A DNA stretch of 64,000 bases. Source: Candidatus Krumholzibacteriota bacterium (lineage in GTDB: Bacteria; Krumholzibacteriota; Krumholzibacteriia; JAJRXK01). The notes under the pieces are model-generated. The model was not told the origin of the DNA. It saw only the letters and a list, made by a program, of their open reading frames with translations, and made no database searches. The DNA lies in contig JAJRXK010000069.1 of assembly GCA_024276305.1 (NCBI GenBank), forward strand, positions 1-64,000. The letters run 5' to 3'. Positions 37,819 to 48,200 of this stretch are shown in pieces. The first letter of the stretch is position 1. Each line of letters begins with the position of its first letter. The position numbers and the translations under genes are program-made.

Positions 37819-38132
37819 CGCGCTGCCTCCAAGACGAGGTGAACTGCTTCTCGCACAAGCGGTTGCGCTAGAATCGAGAAGTCGCGCGCCAGACCATGGC
37901 GCAAATGCTCGACCAGAGCAAGACAAAGCTTTCGCCACGATCCGCAACGTTCGGGCCACGATATGACATTTCGTTCACGAGCCCTCCACTCCAACTCTCG
38001 TCGGCCGAGTGATTCCCCGCACTCGCTCGATGGAGGGACCCCGCGAGGACAACAAGACCTTTACCCCGACCCTGGTCGAGATGCCAGAAGATGCGCTCGC
38101 GGCAACGCCTCGGCCACAACTCCCGAGGCGGC
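37819..38132. other. 314-base intergenic region without a recognised gene
   Basis: Separates the antiporter operon from the M50 protease gene, both leftward. It must contain the antiporter promoter. I found no strong minus-10/minus-35 pair, hairpin or RNA. A short leftward open frame at 37868-38119 has no ribosome binding site or protein-like composition. Confidence 0.45.
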
Positions 38133-38852
38133 CTAGATCCAACCGATGTACAGGAACTGAAGGGTAGCGCCGAAGATCGGGCCGAAGATCATTCCGAAGA
38201 GCCTCCACGCGATCAAGATCCCCAACAGACCGACCGCCGGATGTCGAATCCAGACCTGGAACTGCCGCATCCGAGGCTCCGGCAACACCAGTCCTACCGC
38301 AGCCGAACCGTCGAGCGGGGGCACGGGAATGAGATTCAGGACGAAGAGCAGGAGATTCATGGAGTAGAAGGTACTCGCCACCACCACCAGGGCCGTCGAC
38401 GCGGTGCTCCCCGTCTCCCCCGCCAACTGCGCGAAGGCGATCCGCTCCGGCAGGCTGGCCAAGCCCATCCGGTTTCCGATTCCGAGGACCAGAGCCGCCA
38501 CCACCACCAGCACGAGATTCGCGAGGGGTCCGGCCATGGCCATCGCGCCCGCCCGCCGAGGATAGCGCTGCGCCCAGCCCAGGTCATAGGGAGTGCTGGC
38601 GTAACCGAAGGGCCAGCCGAACATGGCCAGAGAGAGAATCGGCAACACGACCATGCCGAAGGGTTCGCGTCGAAGGTGGGGCCAGGGATCCAAGGAGACC
38701 TGCCCTCCCCAGTAGGCGGTGGGATCCCCACCTCGCAACGCCGCCCAGGCATGCGCGGCCTCGTGTGCGGTCACCGACACCAGGAACACGACATAGAAGA
38801 TGATCTGTCCACCCAGTCCATCCAGCCCGTTCACGAGCTCCCCTCCCGGCAT
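38133..38852 (-). CDS. Site-2 protease family (M50) membrane metalloprotease
   Basis: A 239-residue polytopic membrane protease. The zinc motif AHEAAHAW lies in the first membrane helix (about residues 29-36) and the third ligand in NLIPVPPLDGS (about 187-197), both typical of M50B rhomboid-sized S2P proteins. No PDZ or CBS domain, so it belongs to the minimal group. It probably cuts within the membrane, though no anti-sigma factor is nearby. Divergent from the Ig-like lipoprotein gene with a 165-base gap. Confidence 0.92.
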   Translation of the reverse strand: MPGGELVNGLDGLGGQIIFYVVFLVSVTAHEAAHAWAALRGGDPTAYWGGQVSLDPWPHLRREPFGMVVLPILSLAMFGWPFGYASTPYDLGWAQRYPRRAGAMAMAGPLANLVLVVVAALVLGIGNRMGLASLPERIAFAQLAGETGSTASTALVVVASTFYSMNLLLFVLNLIPVPPLDGSAAVGLVLPEPRMRQFQVWIRHPAVGLLGILIAWRLFGMIFGPIFGATLQFLYIGWI

Positions 38853-38947
38853 TGGCCATCCTGCCCTGCGCTTCGGCGACAGTGTACAGCCCCGAACCGG
38901 CCCTTTCCCGGTTTTTCCCCAATGAATGCTCGGTCAGCGATCCCTGA

Positions 38948-38976
38948 TTGCCCCCGCCCGCGGTCCGTGCTATTGC
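38948..38976 (+). promoter_or_regulatory. Candidate promoter of the Ig-like lipoprotein gene
   Basis: TTGCCC (38948-38953), 17 bases, then TATTGC (38971-38976), preceded by TGC. About 42 bases upstream of the ATG at 39018. Weak match, by eye. Confidence 0.28.
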
Positions 38977-39017
38977 CGAGCGTAGCCCGCCCGCGAATTT
39001 CCTCGAGGAGGACCGAA

Positions 39018-40724
39018 ATGAACCCCCTGAAAGTCCTGTTGTGGGCGACCACAGCCTGCATTCTCACTCTCGTGATCGCGTCCTGCGGCGGAAGTGACGG
39101 ACCCACCGGAGTTGGCTCCGACACCACCGCCCCCGTCGTTCTCTCGGTCAACCCGAGCCAGGACGACACCGGCGTGGCTCCGGCCGCTGCCATCGAGATC
39201 ACCTTCAACGAAGCGATGACGGCAACCACGGACAGCTCCGTCATTCTGCTCTCCGATGGCAGCGCGACTTCACTGAGCTGGTCCTCTCCCACGCAACTCG
39301 TCGTCCAGCACAGCCCGTGGCCCGCCGGGACCCATGTCTCCGTGACCTTGGGCACTGCTCTGACGGACCTGGCGGGGAATGGCCTGGCGGCTCCCTATCT
39401 CTGGGATTTCTGGACCCAGACCGCCTCTCCTCAGGTCCTCGAAAGTACCGTAGCCGAGGGTGCGACCAATGTCGGCCGCAACACGGCCATCGGTTTTCTG
39501 TTCTCGGAGGAAATGAACCTCTTTTCCCTCGACTCCGCGACGACCCTCACCAACAACGGCGTCGTACCCAAGGCTGGACTGGGATTCCAATGGGTGAGTG
39601 GCGAAGGCACTTGGGTCAATCTGGTCTTCAGCCCGGCACTCGATGCCAACACCAGCTATACTCTCGACATCGCAGCCACCGCACAGACGAACAGTGGGAC
39701 TCCGTTGGGAACGGCCTTCCAGCTCAACTTCGTCACCGGCACCGAGACCGACACTACGCCGCCTACCTTGGTTTCCATTGTCCCCGCCAACGGCAGCGTG
39801 ATCAGCCCAACGACCACCACCATCGTCATGACCTTCGACGAGGCGATCGACCCCAACGCCTTCTAACCCAGCCGAATCAGCGGTCAGTTCGCTTTGCTCT
39901 TCGACACCTTGGGAATCGATGCGGTGTGGTCCAATGGCGGAACCCAACTCACCGTCCCCTTGCCCAGCCCGCTGCCCGCGGGATTGCCCATCGTCGTTGT
40001 TTTCGATTCCTTCGTCGACCTCGCTGGCAACGTACAGACCGGTGGGATCGACTACCGGGTGGACGTGGCGGGCACTCCCGATCCCTGGCCCTTCGTGGAC
40101 AACAACATGTCCCAGTGGTGGGAGAATTGGACCGAGGCTCCGATCGGCGGCCCCATGACTTTCGGGAACGATCTGTTCTTTCTCCGCTACGAAGGACAGA
40201 GCGATGGAACCTTCCGTGTCGCTCGCTATGAGGACAGCAGTTTCTCGACGCTGTTCGGTTACGACATCTATCGTCCCTTGGCCGACCGAGTCGAACTCTC
40301 GGGGATGGCCGAAGTCGACCTCGGAGTCTTGACCACCACCACGATCACACCGGCTGCCATCTACCAGAAACTCCCCTTCCAGGCGCAATCCTGGTCCGGC
40401 ACGGCCACCCTCTCCGATCCCACCATGACCGCCAACGTCAGTTATACCGTCACCGTGATCGGGCAAGAGGATCTTGTCGACCCCCCGGCCAAGACGGCGA
40501 CGTCATTGACTCCGGTTTGGACCGATGCCTGGAAGACCGCCCTGGACTATCGGCTGACCGATCCTTCGACCGGACAGATTGTGATCTCGGGAACGGATTC
40601 GCTCTGGTTCGCCCCTACGGTGGGATTGGTGCGGATGAAGAGTCACGAAAGCGGACCGGACGGAAGTAGGGACTCCGCCCAGTACTTCATCGGACTGATT
40701 CCGGCCACGGCAAGAGATCGATGA
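39018..40724 (+). pseudogene. Ig-like (Big_5) lipoprotein interrupted by an in-frame TAA
   Basis: Read through, 568 codons. Lipobox in LTLVIASCGG (Cys near residue 23) after MNPLKVLLWAT, GAGGAG 7 bases before the ATG. Three Big_5/SbsA Ig-like domains follow, each opening with a phrase like APVVLSVNPSQDDTGV or PPTLVSIVPANGSV and containing ITFNEAM or MTFDEAI. Codon 283 is TAA (39864-39866), inside the third domain after DEAIDPNAF. The same frame continues undisturbed for another 285 codons (PSRISGQFALLF onward) to a beta-rich C-terminal region. It is a nonsense mutation or base error, not a frameshift. The truncated 282-residue product might still be exported. The next lipoprotein gene starts 20 bases after the distal stop. 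Confidence 0.8.
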
Positions 40725-40744
40725 CTCGAAGAAGGAGGCGCAGC

Positions 40745-41107
40745 ATGCGCACCTGGATGGTCCTGTTCTCGGCCACGATCTTGGTCGTGGCCTGCGATCA
40801 GGGAAGCGAGACGGAGCCCAGCGCGGCGAAGTCCACGATCGACGCAGCTCGAGAGGCCGTGGCCTCCCTCCCGGTGGCCCGCACCGTCGAAGGCACCCTT
40901 GGTTGTGGCCACTGCACCTTCGAAACGAGCGAGGAGTGCACGGCTGCCCTTCGAACCGCCGAGGGTGAAGTCATTCTCTTCGACGGGGTGAGCGAAGACA
41001 GCCCGTTGTTTCGGAAGCGACTCGACGGCGGCGAGGTGAAGGTCACCGGAAACTCGACCACCCGCGACGGCGTGACCCACATGACCGTTGTGAGTTACAC
41101 GAACTAA
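40745..41107 (+). CDS. Small lipoprotein with CxxC and paired cysteines
   Basis: A 120-residue lipoprotein. The start at 40745 is chosen because AAGGAGG lies 6 bases upstream. An ATG eight codons earlier overlaps the previous stop but lacks such a site. Lipobox ILVVACDQG. The mature part has VEGTLGCGHCTFETSEEC followed by a short beta-rich domain (EGEVILFDG, GEVKVTGN) reminiscent of small OB-like or DUF6370-like proteins. The three cysteines could bind metal or form a disulfide. Function unknown. The KDO transferase follows 3 bases later, so it is in the same transcript. Confidence 0.75.
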   Translation: MRTWMVLFSATILVVACDQGSETEPSAAKSTIDAAREAVASLPVARTVEGTLGCGHCTFETSEECTAALRTAEGEVILFDGVSEDSPLFRKRLDGGEVKVTGNSTTRDGVTHMTVVSYTN

Positions 41108-41110
41108 CCC

Positions 41111-42481
41111 ATGCCCCGACCACCCGACCGGCACTCCTACGCACTCTACAATGCCTGCTTCGTGCCGGTCGGACTCGCAGCCTACCATCTCGCGCGCTTC
41201 GTCTCCCCGAAGGCTCGACGCGGACTTGAAGGCAGGGTGGGGCTGTGGGATCGCCTCGCCGCCCGGAGGGAAGATCTGGAGGGGGCCGTATGGTTTCATG
41301 CCGCAAGCGTCGGGGAATACGAACAAGCGCGCCCCGTCTTGCGCGCCTTCAAAGAGGAGTGTGAGCGCAGAGGAGAGCACATTCCCACCCTCCAAACGGT
41401 ATTCAGCCCGTCCGGCTACGATTTCGCGCGCGACCGCTGCGACGCGGATGTGATCGACTACCTCCCCCTCGACACTGCGGGGGCGATGTCCCGGATGATC
41501 CAGACGATCCGGCCGCGCGCCGTGGTCTTCATGAAATTCGATTGCTGGCCCAACCTGATCTGGGCGGCACGCCGGCGCGAGGTGCCCGTGCTGCTCCTCG
41601 ACGCCACCTTGCACCGACGCAGCCGACGACTTCGACCGCCCGCTCGGACCTTCTTCCGTCGGCTCTTCGACTGCTTCGACGCAATCGGAGCCATCAGCCC
41701 AGGAGATGCGGATCGCTTTCGGTCGGAACTGGGGAGCTCCACTCCCATCGAGGTCACCGGGGACACCCGAACCGACCAAGTCGTTCACCGCTGGGAGGCC
41801 GCGGCGAACGGTCCCCTGGCCACGGCCCTGGAAGGAACCTCCTTCGACTACTTCGCGTTGGGAAGCATTTGGCCCGCGGATGAGGATCTGATTCTCACTG
41901 CAGCCCTGAAGGAGGGCCTCGCCGAGGACCGACGAGGCCTGGTGCTGGTACCCCACGAGCCCACTCCTGATACCCTCGACCGCCTCCAACGACGGTGCAG
42001 GGAATTCGGAGTCTCCCCCACCCTTCTCTCCGAACTCTTCGACTCCCAGACCCAGAACCTGCGGATCTCACCCCTCGACCAACCCGATCGATGGCGCTTC
42101 GTTCTCGTGGACTGCGTCGGGCTCCTGGCGGAGATCTACCGGGGAGTGTCCTTTGCCTACGTGGGAGGGAGTTGTAGCACCGGAGTCCACAATGTGCTCG
42201 AACCCGCAGTCTGCGGGCAGCCAGTTCTCTTCGGGCCACGCATCCACAACGCCTACGAGGCCGAGCGACTGGTCGAGATCGGCGCGGGCTTCGTCCTGAC
42301 CCACCCGGAAGAGGCTCGCGTCCGAGTCGCCGAATTCTTCGCCGAACCCCACCGCCGACGGGAATGCGGGCGTCGGGCCCAGGACTTCGTGCTTCACCAA
42401 CGGGGAGCCACCCAGGCCAGTCTGGAACTCCTCCTCGCCCATCTGGCCCCTCCCCTCTCTCCTCGACCCGCAGATCCCTGA
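41111..42481 (+). CDS. waaA: 3-deoxy-D-manno-octulosonic acid (KDO) transferase
   Basis: A 456-residue GT-B glycosyltransferase that adds KDO to lipid A precursor. Family marks are a short N-terminal membrane-associated stretch (about 8-28), VWFHAASVGEYEQARP with the catalytic glutamate (about residue 66), the middle GDTRTDQV and the donor-binding YVGGSCSTGVHNVLEPA followed by FGPRIHNAYEA. It shows that the organism makes an LPS-type outer membrane. Length is slightly above the usual 420-430. No other LPS genes are in the window. Confidence 0.92.
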   Translation: MPRPPDRHSYALYNACFVPVGLAAYHLARFVSPKARRGLEGRVGLWDRLAARREDLEGAVWFHAASVGEYEQARPVLRAFKEECERRGEHIPTLQTVFSPSGYDFARDRCDADVIDYLPLDTAGAMSRMIQTIRPRAVVFMKFDCWPNLIWAARRREVPVLLLDATLHRRSRRLRPPARTFFRRLFDCFDAIGAISPGDADRFRSELGSSTPIEVTGDTRTDQVVHRWEAAANGPLATALEGTSFDYFALGSIWPADEDLILTAALKEGLAEDRRGLVLVPHEPTPDTLDRLQRRCREFGVSPTLLSELFDSQTQNLRISPLDQPDRWRFVLVDCVGLLAEIYRGVSFAYVGGSCSTGVHNVLEPAVCGQPVLFGPRIHNAYEAERLVEIGAGFVLTHPEEARVRVAEFFAEPHRRRECGRRAQDFVLHQRGATQASLELLLAHLAPPLSPRPADP

Positions 42482-42549
42482 ATCCGTCGATACGGCGCGC
42501 CCGGACGCCGGACCGCAGTGAAGGGTTCGTTGGAGGCGGAATTCTATTC

Positions 42550-42555
42550 TATACT
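42550..42555 (+). promoter_or_regulatory. Candidate minus-10 element upstream of the radical SAM gene
   Basis: TATACT in an AT-rich island (ATTCTATTCTATACTGTG) within otherwise G+C-rich sequence, with TTCGTT 18 bases ahead (42526-42531). About 66 bases before the ATG at 42622. Confidence 0.4.
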
Positions 42556-42621
42556 GTGCCGCATCCAACGACGCCGCCTCCCCGAGGAGCGGTCCGACCA
42601 TCGCATTGCAAGGAGTCGCGC

Positions 42622-43581
42622 ATGTCGCAGCCCACCGCCGGGCCCACCCTTCGCCCCAGCACCGAAGCGCCGACGCGCTGGCGTATGCCCTACGCCGAGA
42701 CCCCCAAGTTCTTGCAAATCGAGACCATGGTCACCTGCAACGCAAAGTGTCCGTTCTGTCCGCAACACGAAATCGACCGCAATCCCAATCGGATGCACGA
42801 CGAGATGTGGAAGAAGATCATCGATGAGACCCGAGGGCTGGGGATCACCTATCGTCCCTTCTTGCAGAACGAGCCCTTCGTCGACAAGCGCATGCCCGAG
42901 ATCATGCGCTACATCCGCAAGGATCCCACCGCCAAGATCGAGTTCAACACCAACGGCAGCCTGATGACCGAGAAGCTCAATGCCGAGATTCTGGACCTCG
43001 GAATCGACATCATGCGCTTCTCGATCGATGGATTCAGCGAGGAAGTCTACGCCCCGAGCCGCGTGGGTCTGAACTACGAGCGGGTGAAGGAGCGGACCAC
43101 CCAGTTCTTGGAAATGTGGCGAGCCGGAGGCTACGACAAGGATTGCTACACCGAGGTTCGCATGATCGACATGCCCGAGAACCGCCACCAGCACGAAGCC
43201 TACCGAGCCTATTGGGAACCCCTCTGCGACGAGGTTCTCATCACCGAGCTCTACGAGTGGCCATGGCAATCCCAGACCGAAGCGGTTCGCAAACCCTGTT
43301 GGAAGATGGTCGATGCCATGTACATCTTCAGCGATGGTCGGTGCACGCTCTGCTGCTGGGATACCGTCGAGCGCGGGGTGGTCGGCGATCTGAGAGAGGC
43401 CTCTGTGCTGGAAGTCTGGAATAGCGCACAGTACGAGGCCCTTCGCACCCTGCTCAACGACGGGCGCCGGGAGCTGATCCATCTCTGCAGCAAGTGCGAC
43501 GCCTACAAGAACCACGATTTCTCCCCCTATGAAGTCCACCCGCCTCGGACCGATGTCTTGCGAGCTCGAGAGGAATCCTGA
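42622..43581 (+). CDS. Radical SAM protein with SPASM-type C-terminal cysteines
   Basis: A 319-residue radical SAM enzyme. The cluster motif CNAKCPFC (CxxxCxxC, about residues 38-45) binds the SAM-cleaving 4Fe-4S centre, with EFNTNGS and RFSIDGF as barrel landmarks. Near the C-terminus KPCWK, GRCTLCCWD and HLCSKCD form a SPASM/Twitch-like set for an extra cluster. Such enzymes modify peptides, sugars or cofactors. AAGGAG stands 6 bases before the chosen ATG. Its own promoter lies upstream, and the transglutaminase-7TM gene starts 90 bases downstream on the same strand. No precursor peptide gene is visible. Confidence 0.85.
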   Translation: MSQPTAGPTLRPSTEAPTRWRMPYAETPKFLQIETMVTCNAKCPFCPQHEIDRNPNRMHDEMWKKIIDETRGLGITYRPFLQNEPFVDKRMPEIMRYIRKDPTAKIEFNTNGSLMTEKLNAEILDLGIDIMRFSIDGFSEEVYAPSRVGLNYERVKERTTQFLEMWRAGGYDKDCYTEVRMIDMPENRHQHEAYRAYWEPLCDEVLITELYEWPWQSQTEAVRKPCWKMVDAMYIFSDGRCTLCCWDTVERGVVGDLREASVLEVWNSAQYEALRTLLNDGRRELIHLCSKCDAYKNHDFSPYEVHPPRTDVLRAREES

Positions 43582-43671
43582 GCCAGAACACGGCACAACG
43601 GTTGCACTCTCGTCAGGTCCCCTCCTCGGCTTGCCCGCCGAGTCACATCCCCTTTCCGGGAGCAATCCAAG

Positions 43672-45276
43672 ATGCTCGCCACACGCATCTACTGGATCCT
43701 GATGGCCCTCGCGGCCGGGATTTTCGGCTGGCGTGTGCTCAGCGAGGGCCGAGAGGCTCTTCGGATCACTCCCGCTAGCGAATACGAATTCGAACAGACC
43801 GTCGACATCGGAGCTGCCGCCGGCGACTTCAGCCTGGAGATGTTCGTTCCCGGCCCCGGTTCCCGGTTGAAGGTGCAAAACGAGAGCCTCAGCGCGGGCA
43901 AGCTGCAACTCCGGGTGGAGAGCGGAGACAGCGGCCGGAGGCTGGTGGCCACCGGACGGCGAGGAGACCTCCCGGAGACCATCGTCTACCGGGCGACCAT
44001 TCGACGCCGCAGCGTCTCGTTTCAACTGCCGGAGGACCTGCGATGGAAGGACCTCCTCAGCCAGGACTCCCTCGACTCCACGAAGTGGATTCCGTCGGGC
44101 CACCGTGAAATCCAACTCGCGACCGCTCGACTCGTCGGCTATCCCCCAGACCGAGACCTGCCTCCCTCCCCCCACGCGTGGCAGGAGTGGATGGAATCGC
44201 AGGGCATCGGGCCAGTGGACTTCGCTCGACGGGCCTTCGTCTACTGCCGAGACGAGATCCAACCGGCCGCGTTCAGCGGATCGACCGACGCCCTGACTGC
44301 GCTCCGACTCGGAGAATCGAGCTGCGGTGGGAAGTCGCGGCTCATGGCCGCCATGTGCAGGAGTGTCGGGATTCCCGCCCGCATGCTCGGCGGAGTGATC
44401 ATGGGTCAGGCCAAGAAGAAGCGAACCAGCCACGTTTGGGTGGAGGTCGGTCTGGGGGATCAGTGGGTCCCCTACGATCCCCTCAATGACCATCAGGCCG
44501 TACTCCCCGCCCACTACCTCACCCTTTACGTGGGCGACCTTCCCCTCATTCGCCACAGCCGAGGACTGGCCTTCGACTACGGCTTCCGGGCTCCGGTGGA
44601 ACGCGTTCCCATGGCCTGGACGCTCACTCCCGATGAGCAGGATGGCCGGGGAGCGGTGCCTCTCCTCCAGCGACGGCACTTTTCGGTGATACTGCTCGCG
44701 CCCTTCGCTCTGCTCTTCACTCTCTTCGTCCGGCAGGTGATCGGGATCGATGGCATCGGTGTCTTCTTCCCCGTGCTCCTCGGCTTCTGCGTCACGCAGA
44801 TCGGCTGGACCCTGTCCGGGATCCTCCTGGCGGGGACTCTGGTCTTCGGAGTGTTGATGCGCTTGCTTCTCTATCGGATCAACCTCCTTCGAGTCCCTCG
44901 GGCGGGGATCCTGATCACCTTCATCCTGGTCCTCCTGCTCGCCTTCACCATTTCGCTCGAGCGATTCGGGGTCGCGATGGGCAAGGGAGCCCTCATTCTC
45001 CCCATCGCCGCACTGGCCATGGCGGTGGAGAGGTTCACCAACGAGGCCCTCGACGGAGGAGCGGCGAAGGCCGCGAAGCTCCTCGGAGAAACCCTGATTC
45101 TCGCGGTGATCTCGGCCCTTCTCCTCATGCAACCGCTGTTCAAGCTTCTGACCGTGATGTATCCGGAAATCCTGATCGTGGTCATCGCCGAGATGCTGAT
45201 GATCGGTCAGTACCGAGGTCTGCGATTGAGGGAGCTCTGGCGATTCCGGGCCCTCCGGAAGGTGACTTCGTCGTGA
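43672..45276 (+). CDS. Transglutaminase-like protein fused to seven membrane helices (UUP1 family)
   Basis: A 534-residue inner-membrane protein. One N-terminal helix (about 6-22), a periplasmic segment with a transglutaminase-like domain (about 180-290), then about seven helices (about 345-520). The domain keeps the papain-like triad: Cys in GESSCGGKSRLM, His in TSHVWVEV and Asp in WVPYDPLND. Although the family is often described as inactive, the residues look competent. In other bacteria this protein is always near an ATP-grasp glutamate-ligase-like gene, and here that gene follows with TGATG overlap. GGGAG lies 9 bases before the ATG. I infer a role in building or recognising a peptide at the membrane. 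Confidence 0.87.
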   Translation: MLATRIYWILMALAAGIFGWRVLSEGREALRITPASEYEFEQTVDIGAAAGDFSLEMFVPGPGSRLKVQNESLSAGKLQLRVESGDSGRRLVATGRRGDLPETIVYRATIRRRSVSFQLPEDLRWKDLLSQDSLDSTKWIPSGHREIQLATARLVGYPPDRDLPPSPHAWQEWMESQGIGPVDFARRAFVYCRDEIQPAAFSGSTDALTALRLGESSCGGKSRLMAAMCRSVGIPARMLGGVIMGQAKKKRTSHVWVEVGLGDQWVPYDPLNDHQAVLPAHYLTLYVGDLPLIRHSRGLAFDYGFRAPVERVPMAWTLTPDEQDGRGAVPLLQRRHFSVILLAPFALLFTLFVRQVIGIDGIGVFFPVLLGFCVTQIGWTLSGILLAGTLVFGVLMRLLLYRINLLRVPRAGILITFILVLLLAFTISLERFGVAMGKGALILPIAALAMAVERFTNEALDGGAAKAAKLLGETLILAVISALLLMQPLFKLLTVMYPEILIVVIAEMLMIGQYRGLRLRELWRFRALRKVTSS

Positions 45277-48200
45277 TGCGATCCTGGCGCGAGTGGGGAC
45301 GAGCTCTCTGGCCCAACGACCGGATTCTGGGGATCAACCGCCGGAATCTGGACCATGTCTTCGCCGACTATCGCCCCGGCCGCTTCGCCGAACTCGACGA
45401 CAAGCTGCTCGCCAAGTCCAAGTGCGAGGCCGCGGGGATCGCCGTTCCCCGGACCATCGGGACGATCGACTCCCCCCTGGAGCTCGCGAAACTGCACGCC
45501 TGGCTCTCCACCTGCGATGAACTCGTCCTCAAGCCGGCGCGCGGGTGGGGAGGGCGTGGGATCCTGGTACTGGAGAAGCGGGGAGAGAATTTCGTCACTC
45601 CCGGAGGCAACGTGCTCTCCACCCAGGAGATCGAGGACCATGTGCGGGAGACTCTGTCCGGCAACTTCAGCCTCGACGAATCCGACGATTCCGTCCTGAT
45701 CGAAGAACGCATCCATCCCCATCAGTTCCTGCAGCTCCTCTCGCCCGACGGACTCTCCGACTTGCGCATCGTCCTGGAGAAGGGGAAGGCGCTGCAGGCC
45801 ATGCTGCGGGTGCCCACTCGAGCGTCGGACGGCAAGGCGAACCTTCACGGGGGAGGACTCGGCCTGGGCATCGACCTCGAGAGCGGTCGGGTGCGCCACG
45901 CCATCCAGCGAGATCAACCCGTGGAGTCCCACCCCGATACCGGCGTGGTCCTCGTCGGCCTGCAGGTACCGATGTGGGAGGAATGCCTCGAACTCGCCCG
46001 ACGAAGTGCGGCAGTCTATGCCGATCTCGACTACATCGGAGTGGATATCGTTCTCGACGCCCGTCGAGGCCCCCTCCTCCTCGAGGTCAATGCCCGCCCG
46101 GGCCTGGCGATCCAGCTGGCCAATGCTTCTTCTCAACCGGTGTCACCCCGGTCCAAGACCTCGGTGGGCGAGCACATCACTTTCGCCGCGACCTGGATCG
46201 TCTTCGCGGCCTTGGCCATCGGGCCCTTGGCCTTCGATCGATGGGAGCGGCGCCACACCGAGAATCAGGACCGCGTCACCGTGGTCGGCCTGACCTCATC
46301 CGGTGCCAGCATCCCGGCGACCCCACTGGAAAGCGGCGGAAGCGTCGAGTGGTCGGAAGCCGCTTCGGAGATCTCGGCCGAGAATGCGGACTTTGCCCGA
46401 GCGAAGGAACTCGCAGACGGTGGGGATCCCGACCAGGCCATCGTGTACTACACCCGGGCGGCCGCGGATTCCTCCATCGCTCCCTTTGCTCTGAACAATG
46501 TGGGACTGCTCCACCGTGAGGCGGGCCGGTTGAAGGATGCCGAGACGGCTCTGCTCAAGGCCCTGCAGGGCCATCCCGAATACGCCCGCGGTCACTACAA
46601 TCTCGGCCTCGTCCACCGAGACCTGGGAAACAAGGTGGCCGCCGAAACAGACTTTCGCATGGCCCTCGCACAGCGTCCTTCCTATGGGCGGGCCTGGGGA
46701 GAGTTGGGACAACTCCTGGTCGAACGAGGAGTGGTCGAAGAGGGCATCCGGGCCCTGAACCAAGCCATCCGCTACGAACCGACCCTGGCCGCCTACCGCA
46801 AGGTCCTCGGTCGCGCATCCCTCCAGATCCAGGACTTCGGAGCGGCCACCAAGGCCTTCCGCGAGGCCCTGGCCCTCGACCCCCGCAGCCGGGTGGCGGC
46901 CGAGGGTTGGGTACGGAGCCGATTCCTCGCCGCCGTTCACGGCGCTCCACCTCTGGCGAAGAGCACCTTGGACTCCATGTCCGAGCTCAGCGAACGCTTC
47001 GATGCTCAGAATCAGCGTCTGGAGAGCCGCCGCCTGGCGGCAGAAGTCCGGTGGCTGGCCCACGGGCCGGGACGAGCGCGGTCGATCCTGCGAGATCTTG
47101 GCACCAGTTCGGACCTCGACGCCCGTCGTCTCGCCGTGGAAGGGGATCTCGCTCTGGGCATCTGGTCCGAACGAGATGCCACGACCTTGGAGACCAACCG
47201 CATCGCGATCGACATTGCTCGCCTCGGGCGAAGCCTCGAGACCGCACGTAGCCGAGAGGAGGTCACCTCTGCCTTCCACAACCGCCCTCCCCGAGACCCG
47301 CGTCTTCGGCTGGTCCTTCTGAGACTGCAGGGAGTGAATGCCTCTGCGGCCGACCGAGAAGCGGGCCTGGCTCTGGCGACCTCGACCACCGAGGATCGGT
47401 GGATTCGAAGCTGTGCGAATTCCGAGACCGAGTTGATGCCTCCCGACTCTCTCCGACAGGAAGCCCTCCCCCTCCTGCTCCGCCGCATCGAGAGTGACGC
47501 ACCGCTTCCCCTTCCCCAGAGCTTCCTGATCTGGACCACGGCGCGTATCGCGGAACTCGAAGGCCGAGACGGAAGTCCCTGGCACGAAGCCCTGGACCGC
47601 TGGTTCCCCGATTTTCGCCCGGCGATGCTCCACCGCTTCCACGAACTCGTGGCCCAGGGGGAGGTGCGGGCTGCCCGCCGAGTGGGCCTGCGAATGTTGG
47701 CAGACGCCAGCGATCCCACCGAGATCCTGCTTCCGCTGATGCGTCTCGAGCTCGAACGAAATCGACCCACGGCCGCCCGAAGCCTCTGGAAGCGCCTGGA
47801 TACCGCATCTCGCCGCGCCCCGGAAGCCCAGATTCTCTACGCCGAACTGCTGATCGAGGAGAAGAAGCCCAAGGCGGCCACTCGCCGCCTGGACCAAGTG
47901 CTCGAACAGGTCCCCACCCATATCGAAGCTCTCTACCTCCGCGGGAAGGCGCTGGCGCTGCGGGGGAAGAAGCAGACCGCGCAGAAGTCCTTCGAGCGGG
48001 CCCTGAACGAAGCGCCGAATCGGGCCGACATCCGTTCCGCTCTCGCCCGGGTCCTCATGGACCGCCGGCAGTACCCAGCGGCGATCGAAGAGTGGAAGAA
48101 GGTCTTGGCCCTCTATCCCGTTACCGAGCCCAAGTCTTCGGCCCTCTTCAACTTGGCGCTGTCCGAGCAGAGAGCGGGGGAAATAGATGCCGCTCTCGCC

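Noticed and set aside
37819-38132. Search for a tRNA or small RNA in the larger gaps
   Set aside because: No T-loop sequence, cloverleaf or strong hairpin with T-run was found here or in the gaps at 26019-26360 and 61906-62340.
3015-39866. Recoding of stop codons (TAG or TAA as sense)
   Set aside because: TAG ends the metalloprotease, the ATP-grasp ligase, the SNF2 gene and the gene at the left edge, and two different stop codons are involved, so isolated mutations or errors are simpler.
42544-45132. An 862-codon open frame on the minus strand
   Set aside because: Antisense to the radical SAM and transglutaminase-7TM genes. Composition is that of a shadow frame (Glu/His/Gly-rich, no domain).
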